From Streptomyces sp. Root431 (GTDB taxonomy: Bacteria > Actinomycetota > Actinomycetes > Streptomycetales > Streptomycetaceae): a DNA stretch of 64,000 bases. Positions 41,326-50,330 of this stretch are shown here, piece by piece. The position numbers were made by a program, and so were the translations under genes. Each line of letters opens with the position of its first letter. Positions within the stretch are counted from its first letter, which is position 1. The stretch spans positions 196,694 through 260,693 of the forward strand of contig NZ_LMEI01000009.1 in assembly GCF_001426585.1 (NCBI RefSeq), given 5' to 3'. The notes under the pieces were generated by a model, which saw only the letters and a list, made by a program, of their open reading frames with translations, was not told where the DNA came from and did not search any database.

Positions 41326-41843
41326 TCGGGGCCGTCCAGGGTGATCGCCGAGACGGGTGCGACGGTGCCGAGCCGGGGGAAGTCGAGCTCGACGGAGGCG
41401 CGGTGCTCGTCGGTGGTGAGGGCGGTCATGGCGTCCTCGGCAAAGACGAGGTCGTAGCCCAGGTCGCAGGCGGCGCGGGCGGTGGACTCGACGCCGAGGT
41501 TGGTCGCGATGCCGCCGAGGACGAGGGTCGTGGCGCCGGACGCGGTGAGCAGCTCGTGGAGTCCGGTGTCGTGGAACCCGCCGATGGTGCGCTTGACGAC
41601 GACGGGGTCGCCGTCCTCGACGAGGTCGGGGACGAGCTCGCTGCCGGGCGGCTGACTGGCGACGTGGGGCCGTTCGACCCGGATGTGGACGACCGGCGCT
41701 CCGGCGGCCCGGAAGGTGTCGGCGAGCCGGGCCGCGGCGGCGAGGACGTCGGTGCCGGGGCGCGGGGCGAGGGGCAGGGCGACGATGCGCTCCATCAGGT
41801 CCACGAGGACGAGCGCGGTGCGGCCGGGATCGAGTGAGGGCAT
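41322..41843 (-). CDS. Isochorismatase-family hydrolase without the usual nucleophile Cys
   Basis: A 173-residue isochorismatase-like hydrolase: TALVLVDLMERIV (D15), VVVKRTIGGFHDTGL (K84) and LVLGGIATNLGVESTARAACDLGYDLVFAEDAMTA. In cysteine hydrolases of this family (nicotinamidase, N-carbamoylsarcosine amidase) the catalytic Cys follows GxxTxx; here that residue is Gly117 (ATNLGVES), as in true isochorismatases such as EntB. It may therefore be a vinyl-ether hydrolase or an inactive binder. Its gene is coupled to the ferredoxin gene downstream by a 4-nt overlap. Confidence 0.88.
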   Translation of the reverse strand: MPSLDPGRTALVLVDLMERIVALPLAPRPGTDVLAAAARLADTFRAAGAPVVHIRVERPHVASQPPGSELVPDLVEDGDPVVVKRTIGGFHDTGLHELLTASGATTLVLGGIATNLGVESTARAACDLGYDLVFAEDAMTALTTDEHRASVELDFPRLGTVAPVSAITLDGPE

Positions 41844-41868
41844 GGGAGCACCGTAGCGGCCCGGATGA

Positions 41869-42930
41869 TCACCGTGGGGCGGGTGGGGGTGTGATCCGGC
41901 CGACGGGTGCGGGGTGCCGGGCGGAGGCGGCCGAAACCGGCTCCTCGGGGTCGCGGGCCCGGCGCTTGGCGATGACCGCGCAGACCATCAGCTGCATCTG
42001 GTGGAAGAGCATCAGCGGGAGGACGGCGAGCGAGGCGTGCGCTCCGAAGAGGACGCTGGCCATCGGCAGTCCGGCCGCCAGGCTCTTCTTCGAGCCGGCG
42101 AACTGGATGGCGACGCGGTCGGCCCGGTCGAAGCCGAGCCGCTTGGCCCCGTACCAGGTCAGCGCCAGCATCACGGCGAGCAGGACGGCCTCGACGGCGA
42201 GGAGCAGCCCGAAGCGCGCCGGGGTCACCAGCTGCCAGACGCCGGCGGTCATGCCCAGGCTGAAGGCGGTGTAGACGACGAGGAGGATCGAGCCCCGGTC
42301 GACGTATCCGAGGACCTTCTTGTGGCGGACGAGGAAGCCCCCGACCCAGCGGCGCAGGAGCTGTCCGGCCAGGAAGGGCACGAGGAGCTGGAGCACGATC
42401 TTCAGGAGGGAGTCTGCGGAGAGGCCGCCTGTGCTGCCGCCGAGGAGGAGGGCGGCGAGGAGCGGGGTCAGGACGATGCCGGCGAGGGACGAGAAGGAGC
42501 CGGCGCAGATCGCGGCGGGAACGTTTCCGCGGGCGATCGAGGTGAAGGCGATGGAGGACTGGATCGTGGAGGGCACGAGACAGAGGAAGAGCAGTCCGGC
42601 GTAGAGCTGCGGGGTGACGACCGTGGGCACGAGGCCGCGGGCGGCGAGGCCGAGGAGCGGGAAGAGGAGGAAGGTGCAGCCGAGGACGGTGAGGTGGAGC
42701 CGCCAGTGCCGGATGCCGTCGAGGGCCTCGCGGGTGGAGAGCCGGGCCCCGTAGAGGAAGAAGAGCAGCGCCACGGCCCCGGTCGACGCGCCCTCCGCGA
42801 CGGTGGCGGCGGCCCCGGAGGCGGGCAGCAGCGCGGCGAGGCCGACGGTCCCGAGCAGCCCCAGGACGAACGCGTCGAAGGGGAACCAGGACGGCAGGCG
42901 GGGGATGCGGCGGGCGGTGCGGGGGGTCAT
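41869..42930 (-). CDS. BASS-family sodium-dependent transporter (SBF-like)
   Basis: A 353-residue membrane protein with about ten helices. It has LYAGLLFLCLVPSTIQSSIAFTSIARGNVPAAICAGSFSSLAGIVLTPLLAALLL, typical of the SBF-like branch of bile acid:sodium symporters, and FAGSKKSLAAGLPMASVLFG, the crossover region of the second half. Members carry organic anions with Na+. The ligand is not evident. It is divergent from a LysR gene with a perfect palindrome between them, the classical regulator-target layout. Confidence 0.92.
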   Translation of the reverse strand: MTPRTARRIPRLPSWFPFDAFVLGLLGTVGLAALLPASGAAATVAEGASTGAVALLFFLYGARLSTREALDGIRHWRLHLTVLGCTFLLFPLLGLAARGLVPTVVTPQLYAGLLFLCLVPSTIQSSIAFTSIARGNVPAAICAGSFSSLAGIVLTPLLAALLLGGSTGGLSADSLLKIVLQLLVPFLAGQLLRRWVGGFLVRHKKVLGYVDRGSILLVVYTAFSLGMTAGVWQLVTPARFGLLLAVEAVLLAVMLALTWYGAKRLGFDRADRVAIQFAGSKKSLAAGLPMASVLFGAHASLAVLPLMLFHQMQLMVCAVIAKRRARDPEEPVSAASARHPAPVGRITPPPAPR

Positions 42931-43012
42931 GGGCTTCAGCTCTGTGGGGTGCGGGGTGTGCTTCCATCCTGGTCCAGCGGCCGGTGATCGGGAATCCCGT
43001 ACAGCGCTCTGA

Positions 43013-43037
43013 CTGTCATCGCGATCCGTGATGACAG
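43013..43037. promoter_or_regulatory. Palindrome between the BASS transporter and LysR genes
   Basis: CTGTCATC-N9-GATGACAG has perfect 8-bp arms and lies 16 bp before the LysR start and about 83 bp before the transporter start. It contains a T-N11-A core, as LysR proteins prefer, and is a probable LysR site. Confidence 0.7.
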
Positions 43038-43053
43038 GGCTTACGGTCGTCCT

Positions 43054-43929
43054 GTGTACGAACCCACACAGCTGCGCACCTTCCTCGCCGTGGCCCAGAC
43101 GCTGAGCTTCACGCAGGCGGCTCGCCGTCTCGGCGTGCGCCAGTCGACGGTCAGCCAGCACGTCCGGCGCCTTGAGGAGGCGACGGGGCGGCCGCTGTTC
43201 TCGCGGGACACGCACAGCGTGGAGCTGACGGAGGACGGCGAGGCGATGCTCGGCTTCGCGCGTGCGATCCTCCAGGCGCACGAGCGGGCGGCGGCCTGGT
43301 TCGGCGGGACGCGGCTGCGGGGGCGGCTGCGCTTCGGGGCGTCGGAGGACTTCGTGACGACCCGGCTGCCGGAGATCCTGGAGTCCTTCCGGCGCGAGCA
43401 TCCCGAGGTCGACCTGGAGCTGACGGTCGAGCTCTCGGGGACGCTCCAGGCGCGGCTGGCGGCCGGGCGGCTGGATCTGATCCTCGCGAAGCGGCGCGGC
43501 GAGGAGGGCGAGGACAGCGAGGGGCGGCTCGTCTGGCAGGACTCCCTGATCTGGATCGGGGCGCCGGGGCTGCGGGTCGAGCCGGACCGGCCGGTGCCGC
43601 TCATCCTCTTCCCGCCGCCGGGCATCACGCGGGCGCGGGCGCTGGAGGCGCTCCAGGCGCAGGGCCGGGCGTGGCGGATCGCGTGTACGAGTTCCAGCCT
43701 GAGCGCGAACGTCGCGGCGGCCCGGGCCGGTCTCGGCGTGATGGCGCACACCCGGGGCCTGGTGCCGGAGGGACTCGTCCCGGTGCCGGCCCGCGCGGGG
43801 CTTCCGGAGCTCGGCGAGGTCGGCTTCGTCCTGCTCCGGGGGCGGCGGGGCGGGGCGACGCAGGAGGCGGCGGACGCGCTGGCGGAGGCGATCCTGGCGG
43901 GCGGCGACCGCCTGCACCGGCCGCGCTGA
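43054..43929 (+). CDS. LysR-family transcriptional regulator
   Basis: A 291-residue LysR protein. The HTH is QLRTFLAVAQTLSFTQAARRLGVRQSTVSQHVRRLEEATGRPLF (about 6-50). The substrate domain follows, with RLRGRLRFGASEDFVTTRLPEILESF and TSSSLSANVAAARAGLGVMA. The start is GTG. The effector is unknown, but divergence from the BASS transporter suggests it senses a transported organic anion. The last 20 bp, including the stop, recur further downstream. Confidence 0.93.
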   Translation: MYEPTQLRTFLAVAQTLSFTQAARRLGVRQSTVSQHVRRLEEATGRPLFSRDTHSVELTEDGEAMLGFARAILQAHERAAAWFGGTRLRGRLRFGASEDFVTTRLPEILESFRREHPEVDLELTVELSGTLQARLAAGRLDLILAKRRGEEGEDSEGRLVWQDSLIWIGAPGLRVEPDRPVPLILFPPPGITRARALEALQAQGRAWRIACTSSSLSANVAAARAGLGVMAHTRGLVPEGLVPVPARAGLPELGEVGFVLLRGRRGGATQEAADALAEAILAGGDRLHRPR

Positions 43930-44360
43930 GGCGCGCTCGCGGGGCGCGGATCCGCCCTCCCGCCGCCTGCACCGGCCGCGCTGAACTGCCGCCCGCTGCC
44001 CTCGGATCCGCCCTCCCGCCGTCCGCGGATCCGACCGTGCCGGCCGCGCCGAACCGCGCTCGCGGGGCGCCCGCGCGGACCGGCCACGTCGTCCTCGTAC
44101 CGCCCTCCCGTGCGCAGCGGGTACAGATTCCGTGGAGATTCGCGACGGGCGGACGTACCGAGCGGTCTGCAACGCACCCACGGCACCCGTGACTTGGCCC
44201 TCCTACCCGCCCTGACCTGTGAGAACGCGGAATGTCCCGGCTTGGTGAAGGCCCTCCCACCGGGCAGGCGGGTGGGGTACCGTCACCCGCGCCGTACGGA
44301 GCGCGACAGCGGTCCCTTTCAGCCATCGAGCCGACGAGCCGACGAGGGAGGAGCAGGCCA
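43930..44360. repeat. Degenerate repeats downstream of the LysR gene, no gene seen
   Basis: The LysR end CCTGCACCGGCCGCGCTGA (43911) recurs at 43966, 55 bp later, including the TGA. A third, decayed copy is GTGCCGGCCGCGCC near 44037. CGGATCCGCCCTCCCGCC and GCGCTCGCGGGGCGC also occur twice. The rest, to 44360, holds the promoter of the acyl-CoA synthetase gene; GAGCCGAC is repeated at about 44330. No gene can be supported. Confidence 0.75.
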
Positions 44361-46190
44361 GTGCGCGAGTTCACCGTGCCGCCCGTCGCGGCGGCGCCTC
44401 AGGTCGGCGGTCTGGCGGACGCCGTGTTCGAGCACGCCCTCGCCGATCCGGAGCGGGTCGCGTTCGGCCGCAAGGGCCGGGACGGGGTGTGGCGGGACGT
44501 GACGGCCGCGCGCTTCCGGGACGAGGTCCTCGCGCTCGCCAAGGGGCTGATCGCGCAGGGCGTGCGGTTCGGCGACCGGGTCGCGATCATGTCCCGTACG
44601 CGCTACGAGTGGACGCTCTTCGACTTCGCCCTGTGGACGCTGGGCGCGCAGCCCGTGCCGATCTATCCGACGTCCTCGGCCGAGCAGGTCTTCTGGATGT
44701 TGCACGACGCCGAGGTCACGGCGTGCGTGGTGGAGCACGAGGACCACGCGATGACGATCGGTTCGGTCATCGACCGGCTCCCCCGGCTCCAGCGCCTGTG
44801 GCAGCTGGACTCCGGCGCGGGGGCCGTGGCCGAGCTGACGGCGGCGGGTGCGGAGATCGACGAGGACGTGGTGCAGCGGCACCGGCGGGCGGTGACGCCC
44901 GAGTCGGTGGCCACGGTCATCTACACCTCGGGGACGACCGGCCGCCCCAAGGGCTGCGTGATCACCCACTCCAACTTCATGTTCGAGTCGGACATGCTGA
45001 CGGGCCGCTGGGACCCGGTCTTCCGGTCCCGGCCCGGGGAGCAGGCGTCGACCCTGCTGTTCCTGCCGCTGGCGCACGTCTTCGGGCGGATGGTGGAGGT
45101 CGCGGCGGTCCGGGCCGGGGTGAAGCTCGGCCACCAGCCCGTGATGGCGGCCGGGGAGCTGCTGCCGGACCTGGCGGCGTTCCGGCCGAGCTTCGTGCTC
45201 GCCGTGCCGTACGTCTTCGAGAAGGTCTTCCACGCGGCCCGGCGCAAGGCGGAGAGCGAGGGGCGGGCGGGGCCCTTCGACAAGGCCGTGGAGGTGGCGG
45301 TCGCGTACGCGGAGGCGCTGGAGCAGAAGGCGTTCGGCACGGGCCCGGGACCGTCGGCCGCGCTGCGGGTGCAGCACCAGTTCTTCGAGAAGACGGTGTA
45401 CGGGAAGATCCGCGCCGCCCTGGGCGGGCGGATGCGGCACGCGATGTCGGGCGGTTCGGCGATGGACCGCCGGCAGGGCCTGTTCTTCGCGGGCGCCGGG
45501 ATCACGGTCTTCGAGGGGTACGGGCTCACGGAGTCCTCCGCCGCCGCCACCGCGAATCCGCCGGAGCGGACCCGGTACGGCACGGTGGGACAGCCGGTCC
45601 CCGGGACGACGGTGCACATCGCGGAGGACGGCGAGGTGTGGCTGCACGGGGGGCAGGTCTTCTCGGGTTACCTCAACGATCCGCAGTCGACCTCCGCCGT
45701 CCTCAACGACGGCTGGCTCGCCACCGGCGACCTGGGCTCGCTCGACGAGGACGGCTATCTGACGATCACCGGGCGGAAGAAGGAGATCCTGGTGACCTCG
45801 GGCGGCAAGAGCGTCGCTCCTTCGGGGCTGGAGGAGCGGGTGCGGGCGCATCCGCTGATCGCCCAGTGCATCGTCGTCGGCAACGACCGGCCGTACATCG
45901 CCGCCCTGGTGACGATCGATCAGGAGGCGGTGGAGCACTGGCTCGCGATGCAGGGACGGGCGCCCCTCTCGCCGGCCGAGCTGGTGCGCGATCCGTCCCT
46001 GGAGACGGAGATCCGGCGGGGCGTGGTGGCGGCCAACACACTGGTCTCGCAGGCGGAGTCGATCCGTACGTTCCGGATCCTGGCGCATCCGTTCAGCGAG
46101 GAGCACGGGCTGCTGACCCCTTCGCTGAAGCTGAAGCGGAAGGCGATCGAGCGGGCGTACTCGGCGGAGGTCGAGGCGCTGTACGGGTGA
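44361..46190 (+). CDS. Long-chain fatty acyl-CoA synthetase
   Basis: A 609-residue AMP-forming ligase. The core has VIYTSGTTGRPKGCVITHSN (P-loop, about 187), LPLAHVFGR, FEGYGLTESSAAATAN, WLATGDLGSLDEDGYLTITGRKKEILVTSGGKSVAPSGLE (hinge and catalytic Lys region), and KLKRKAIERAY at the end. It activates long-chain fatty acids with ATP and CoA (FadD/FadD15-type, about 600 residues). The GTG start follows GGGAGGAG. A small hairpin lies just after the stop. The binding-protein operon downstream is separated by a repeat-rich control region. Confidence 0.95.
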   Translation: MREFTVPPVAAAPQVGGLADAVFEHALADPERVAFGRKGRDGVWRDVTAARFRDEVLALAKGLIAQGVRFGDRVAIMSRTRYEWTLFDFALWTLGAQPVPIYPTSSAEQVFWMLHDAEVTACVVEHEDHAMTIGSVIDRLPRLQRLWQLDSGAGAVAELTAAGAEIDEDVVQRHRRAVTPESVATVIYTSGTTGRPKGCVITHSNFMFESDMLTGRWDPVFRSRPGEQASTLLFLPLAHVFGRMVEVAAVRAGVKLGHQPVMAAGELLPDLAAFRPSFVLAVPYVFEKVFHAARRKAESEGRAGPFDKAVEVAVAYAEALEQKAFGTGPGPSAALRVQHQFFEKTVYGKIRAALGGRMRHAMSGGSAMDRRQGLFFAGAGITVFEGYGLTESSAAATANPPERTRYGTVGQPVPGTTVHIAEDGEVWLHGGQVFSGYLNDPQSTSAVLNDGWLATGDLGSLDEDGYLTITGRKKEILVTSGGKSVAPSGLEERVRAHPLIAQCIVVGNDRPYIAALVTIDQEAVEHWLAMQGRAPLSPAELVRDPSLETEIRRGVVAANTLVSQAESIRTFRILAHPFSEEHGLLTPSLKLKRKAIERAYSAEVEALYG

Positions 46191-46200
46191 CCGGCAGGCC

Positions 46201-46221
46201 GTCGCCCGTGAAGCGGGCGAC
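46201..46221 (+). terminator. Hairpin after the acyl-CoA synthetase gene
   Basis: GTCGCCCG-TGAAG-CGGGCGAC, a perfect 8-bp stem, begins 11 bp after the stop and is followed by a GGGTTTCT stretch with three T residues. It probably ends the synthetase transcript. Confidence 0.65.
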
Positions 46222-46233
46222 AGGCAGGGTTTC

Positions 46234-46279
46234 TGACGGACCATCAATTGACGTTGCGTCAGTTATTGACGGTTCATCA
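46234..46279. promoter_or_regulatory. Repeated TGACGGnnCATCA sites upstream of the branched-chain-type ABC operon
   Basis: TGACGGACCATCA (46234-46246) and TGACGGTTCATCA (46267-46279) are direct repeats 33 bp apart. Between them TGACG-TTG-CGTCA (46249-46261) is a perfect palindrome. They lie 44-89 bp before the start of the binding-protein gene in unusually AT-rich DNA. They look like TetR-type operators; no regulator is adjacent. Confidence 0.6.
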
Positions 46280-46322
46280 GCACGGTCACAGAATGCGGTC
46301 ACCCGACGGAGGGACGACCGAC

Positions 46323-47591
46323 GTGCCGCGACCGATCCGCACCCTCGCCGCCGCAGCGGCGGCCCTGCTCCTCGCCACGGCCTGCAACTCGGCCTCGACC
46401 GGTGGGACGTCGGACGAGCCCGGCTCCCCCGGCGGCTCCGCACGCGGAGTCACCGCCGACACGATCAAGGTCGGCGGCATCGTCTCCATGACCACCGCGA
46501 GCGGCTACTCCAAGAAGGACACCGATCTCGGCGCCAAGGCGCGCTACGACCGGGCCAACGCCGAGGGCGGGGTGAACGGGCGCAGGATCGACTACCTGGG
46601 CGCCGAGGACGACGGTCAGGACCCCGCGAGGAACCTGGCGGCGGCCCGCAAGCTCGTCCAGCAGGACAAGGTCTTCGCCGTCTCGCCCATGAGCTCGGTC
46701 ACCTTCGCCGGAGCCGACTTCCTCGACCGCCAGAAGGTGCCCACCGTCGGCTGGGGCACGCTCCCCTCCTTCTGCGGCCCCAAGCACCTCTACGGCTTCA
46801 ACGGCTGCCTCGTCCCGACCCCCGGCGGCACCCTCAACCAGACCTGGCCCGAGGGGCTCGCCACCGTCCTCGGCGGCGCACGGGGCAAGTCGGTCGCGCT
46901 GATCGCCGGCGACAACGACGCGGGCAAGTTCGGCATCCGCACCTTCACGCAGGGCTTCAAGGCGGCCGGATTCCAGCTCGCGTACGCCAAGGCCGCGGTG
47001 CCCGCGACCTCCCTGCCCAGCGACTGGTCGGCGTACACCAAGGAGATCCTCCGCTCGGGCCCGGGCGGCAGGGCGCCCGACGCCGTCGTCTCCGTGATGC
47101 AGACCCCGTACAACATCGGCCTGTTCACCGCGCTCAAGCGGTCCGGCTACAAGGGCGTCATCTCCGACCCGACCGACTACGACCCCGGGCTGCTCGCGAA
47201 GGACGCGACGCGGCAGGCGCTCGACGGGGTGCACGTGCTGCTGCAGTTCCAGCCGTTCGAGTCGGAGAGTCCCGCGATGGCCCGGTTCAAGGCGGACATC
47301 AAGAAGGCGGCCGGCGGGAAGGACGTGCCGCTCAACATGCACATGATGACGGGGTACATGTCGGCCGACCTCTTCCTGTCCATCGCCGCGAAGGCGGGCA
47401 AGGACCTGACCGTCGAGTCCTTCCAGCAGGCGGCGGCCGGCTTCTCCGACACCGGCACCCTCGTCGGCGACCGCGCCGAGCCCAAGGGGCAGAAGGAGAG
47501 CTTCGGCTGCGGGGCGCTCGTCCGGCTGAAGAACGGGCGCTACGAGGTGGCCGTGCCGTTCAAGTGCTACCCGCCGATCCCCTTCGGGTGA
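46323..47591 (+). CDS. Branched-chain-type ABC importer binding lipoprotein
   Basis: A 422-residue lipoprotein: the signal peptide ends in the lipobox LLATACNS. The mature part has the LivK/UrtA-type fold: IKVGGIVSMTTASGYSKKDTDLGAKARYDRANAEGGVNGRRIDYLGAEDDGQDPARNLAAARKLVQQDKVFAV. The ligand may be an amino acid, urea or another small polar or acyl compound. The GTG start has GGAGGG upstream. It is the first gene of a three-gene importer operon, 12 bp before the fused permease gene. Confidence 0.92.
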   Translation: MPRPIRTLAAAAAALLLATACNSASTGGTSDEPGSPGGSARGVTADTIKVGGIVSMTTASGYSKKDTDLGAKARYDRANAEGGVNGRRIDYLGAEDDGQDPARNLAAARKLVQQDKVFAVSPMSSVTFAGADFLDRQKVPTVGWGTLPSFCGPKHLYGFNGCLVPTPGGTLNQTWPEGLATVLGGARGKSVALIAGDNDAGKFGIRTFTQGFKAAGFQLAYAKAAVPATSLPSDWSAYTKEILRSGPGGRAPDAVVSVMQTPYNIGLFTALKRSGYKGVISDPTDYDPGLLAKDATRQALDGVHVLLQFQPFESESPAMARFKADIKKAAGGKDVPLNMHMMTGYMSADLFLSIAAKAGKDLTVESFQQAAAGFSDTGTLVGDRAEPKGQKESFGCGALVRLKNGRYEVAVPFKCYPPIPFG

Positions 47592-47603
47592 GGACACCTC
47601 GCC

Positions 47604-50330
47604 GTGGGTGACCTGCTGGGTTTCGTGCTGAGCGGTCTTGTCTCCGGTGCGCTGTACGCGCTGCTCGCGACCGGACTCGTGCTGTCGTACTCCGCCTCCG
47701 GACTCTTCAACTTCGCGCACGGCGCCACCGCCTACCTCTGCGCGCTCGCCTTCTACGAACTCCACTCCGGCTTCGGCTGGCCCGCCGTGCCGACGGCGCT
47801 CCTGCTCGTGTGCGTCGTCGCGCCCGGGCTCGGCTGGGGCCTGGACCGGCTGATGTTCCGCAAGCTGGCCCGGGTCGGCGAGACGGCCCAGATCGTGGCC
47901 ACGATCGGGCTCCTTGTCGCCCTGCCCGCGGCGGGGTTGTGGGTGGTCGAGCTCCTGGAGCGGGCCGGCGCCCCGGTCCAGCCCGCCGAGAACCAGTTCG
48001 GGCTCCCCGGCGTCGGCCCGAGCCCCGCCGTGTCCTGGCAGCCCCTCGACGGCGTCGGCATCGACTCCGACCAGCTGATCACCTGGCTCGCGACGGCGCT
48101 CGTCGCCGCCGGGCTCTGGGTCCTGATGCGGCACACCCGGCTCGGGCTGCGGCTGCGGGCGGCCGTCGACAACCGCTCGCTGACGGAGCTGCGGGGCATC
48201 AGCGCGGACCGGCTGTCCTCGATCGCCTGGATGCTGTCGTCGGGGCTCGCGGGCCTCGCCGGGGTCCTCGCGACCCCGCTCCTCGGCCTCTCCGCGCACG
48301 ACTACACGCTCTTCCTGTTCGTCTCCGCGACCGCGGCGGTGCTCGGGCGCTTCCTCTCGGTGCCGCTCGCGTTCGCGGGCGGGCTCGGACTCGGGGTGCT
48401 GCAGAACCTGGTGGCGGGGTACGCGTCGTTCGCCGAGGACATCACCGGCTTCCGTACGGCGGTCCCGTTCCTGATCCTCTTCGGCGGCCTCGTCGTCCTC
48501 GCGCAGCGCCGCCGTGCGGCGGGTACGGCGGCCGCGGATCCACCGCCGGTCGACTACCTCGCGGGGAAGGGGCCGGGCCGCAGGTGGGGCGCGTGGGCCG
48601 CCGCGGGCGCGCTCCTCGCCACCGCCTTCTACACGGTCACCACGCCCTTCTGGTCCGGGATCCTCGCGCAGGGCCTCGCGCTCGGGCTCGTCCTCATGTC
48701 GTTCACGGTGGTCACGGGCCTCGGTGCGATGGTGTCGCTCGCCCAGGCGACGTTCGTGACGGGAGCGGCGCTGGTGGCGGGGCTGCTGATGAGCCACGGC
48801 TGGCCGTTCGTGGCCGCGGCGGCGGTCGGCACGGCCGCGGCGGCGCTCCTCGGGGCGGTGGTCGCACTGCCCGCGCTGCGGCTCGGCGGCCGGTCGCTGG
48901 CGCTCGCCACCCTGGCCCTCGCGTTCCTCGCGGACCAGGTGCTGTTCCAGGTGGGGTGGCTGCGCAACGGGGACACGGGGTGGGAGATCCCGCGCCCGAT
49001 CCTAGGCCCGCTGGACCTCGGCGACGACCGGGCGCTCGGGGTCGCGCTGGTGGTGCTGTCCGCGGTGGTCGTGTGGCTGCTGACCTGGCTGCGCGGCTCC
49101 CGGTGGGGCCGGGCCGTGCTCGCGGTCCGCTCGGCGCCGGAGGCCGCCGCCGCCTCGGGGGTGTCGGTCGTCCGCACGAAGCTCCTGGTCTTCACGGTGT
49201 CGGCGGGCCTCGCGGGCTTCGGGGGCGTGCTGTACGCCTCCTACAACACGCGGATCACGGCGACGGACTTCACGGCGATGACGGGTCTGGTGTGGCTGGC
49301 CGTCGTGGTCGCGGCGGGGGTGCGGCGCCCGCAGTTCGCGGTCGTGGCGGGGCTGGTCTTCGCGGTCGTCCCTCATCTGATGGCGACCTACGTGACAGAG
49401 TCCGCGCACCTGCCGGTGATCCTGTTCGGCCTGGCGGGTCTGGCCCTCGCGAACGACCCGGACGGCTACTGCGCGGCGCTGCCGTCGCGGCGAGCGGCAC
49501 GGGCTGCGCGGACGACAGGGACGGCAGGGACGGCAACAGCACCGACGACGCAGGTCGTACGCGAGGACGCGCCGGTGCCCGTACCCGCGCAGGGGCGGGC
49601 GCAGGCGGCCGGCTCCGAGGCGCACGCGCCCCCGCCCGCGCTCGCCCTGCACGGCGTGCGCGCCGGGTACGGCGGCGCGGCCGTGGTGCACGGGGTCGAC
49701 CTGGAGGTCCGTGGCGGGGAGGTGCTCGTGCTCCTCGGGCCCAACGGGGCCGGGAAGTCGACCCTGTGCCGGGTGGCCGCCGGGCTGCTCCGCCCGTCCG
49801 CCGGGACCGTACGCGTATTGGGCCGGGACGCCGGGCGGGACGACACCGTCCGGCGGGCCCGGCGCGGGGTACGGCTCGCGCCCGAGGGGCGGGGGATCTT
49901 CGCCGGGCTCTCGATCGAGGAGAACCTGGCCCTCCAGTTGCCCGCGTCCGAGGACCGCGACGCCGTGTACGCGCGTTTCCCCGCGCTCGCCGCCCGCCGC
50001 ACCGTCGCCGCCGGCTCCCTGTCCGGCGGCGAACAGCAGCTCCTGGCGCTCGCCCCGCTCCTCCAGCGCCCACCCGCCGTCCTCGTCGCCGACGAACCCT
50101 CCCTGGGGCTCGCGCCCCGCGTCGTGGACGAGGTCTTCCGCCTCCTCGCCGAGCTGCGGGACAGCGGCACGGCGCTGCTCCTCGTCGAGGAGAAGGCGGC
50201 CGAGGTCCTCGGGATCGCCGACACCGTCGCGTACCTCTCGCAGGGCGGGATCGCCTGGTCCGGGCCGCGGTCCGAGGTGGACAGGGACCGGCTCGCCGAG
50301 GCCTACCTGGGGACGGGAGTCCGCCGATGA
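47604..50330 (+). CDS. Fused LivH-LivM-LivF importer protein
   Basis: A 908-residue fusion. Residues about 1-290 are a LivH-type permease (LLGFVLSGLVSGALYALLATGLVLSYSASGLFNFAHGA). Residues about 325-620 are a LivM-type permease (ALGLVLMSFTVVTGLGAMVSLAQATF). A 45-residue low-complexity linker is followed by a LivF-type ATPase (about 680-908): LGPNGAGKSTL, SLSGGEQQLLALAPLLQ, PAVLVADEPSLGLAP. The three parts are normally separate genes. The linker (RAARTTGTAGTATAPTT...) lies on the cytoplasmic side. The ATPase signature keeps the normal residues, so it should be active. The stop overlaps the next gene's ATG. Confidence 0.93.
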   Translation: MGDLLGFVLSGLVSGALYALLATGLVLSYSASGLFNFAHGATAYLCALAFYELHSGFGWPAVPTALLLVCVVAPGLGWGLDRLMFRKLARVGETAQIVATIGLLVALPAAGLWVVELLERAGAPVQPAENQFGLPGVGPSPAVSWQPLDGVGIDSDQLITWLATALVAAGLWVLMRHTRLGLRLRAAVDNRSLTELRGISADRLSSIAWMLSSGLAGLAGVLATPLLGLSAHDYTLFLFVSATAAVLGRFLSVPLAFAGGLGLGVLQNLVAGYASFAEDITGFRTAVPFLILFGGLVVLAQRRRAAGTAAADPPPVDYLAGKGPGRRWGAWAAAGALLATAFYTVTTPFWSGILAQGLALGLVLMSFTVVTGLGAMVSLAQATFVTGAALVAGLLMSHGWPFVAAAAVGTAAAALLGAVVALPALRLGGRSLALATLALAFLADQVLFQVGWLRNGDTGWEIPRPILGPLDLGDDRALGVALVVLSAVVVWLLTWLRGSRWGRAVLAVRSAPEAAAASGVSVVRTKLLVFTVSAGLAGFGGVLYASYNTRITATDFTAMTGLVWLAVVVAAGVRRPQFAVVAGLVFAVVPHLMATYVTESAHLPVILFGLAGLALANDPDGYCAALPSRRAARAARTTGTAGTATAPTTQVVREDAPVPVPAQGRAQAAGSEAHAPPPALALHGVRAGYGGAAVVHGVDLEVRGGEVLVLLGPNGAGKSTLCRVAAGLLRPSAGTVRVLGRDAGRDDTVRRARRGVRLAPEGRGIFAGLSIEENLALQLPASEDRDAVYARFPALAARRTVAAGSLSGGEQQLLALAPLLQRPPAVLVADEPSLGLAPRVVDEVFRLLAELRDSGTALLLVEEKAAEVLGIADTVAYLSQGGIAWSGPRSEVDRDRLAEAYLGTGVRR

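Noticed and set aside
44110..44502. Frame upstream of the acyl-CoA synthetase
   Set aside because: It is Arg-rich, has no ribosome-binding site and runs into the real gene in another frame.
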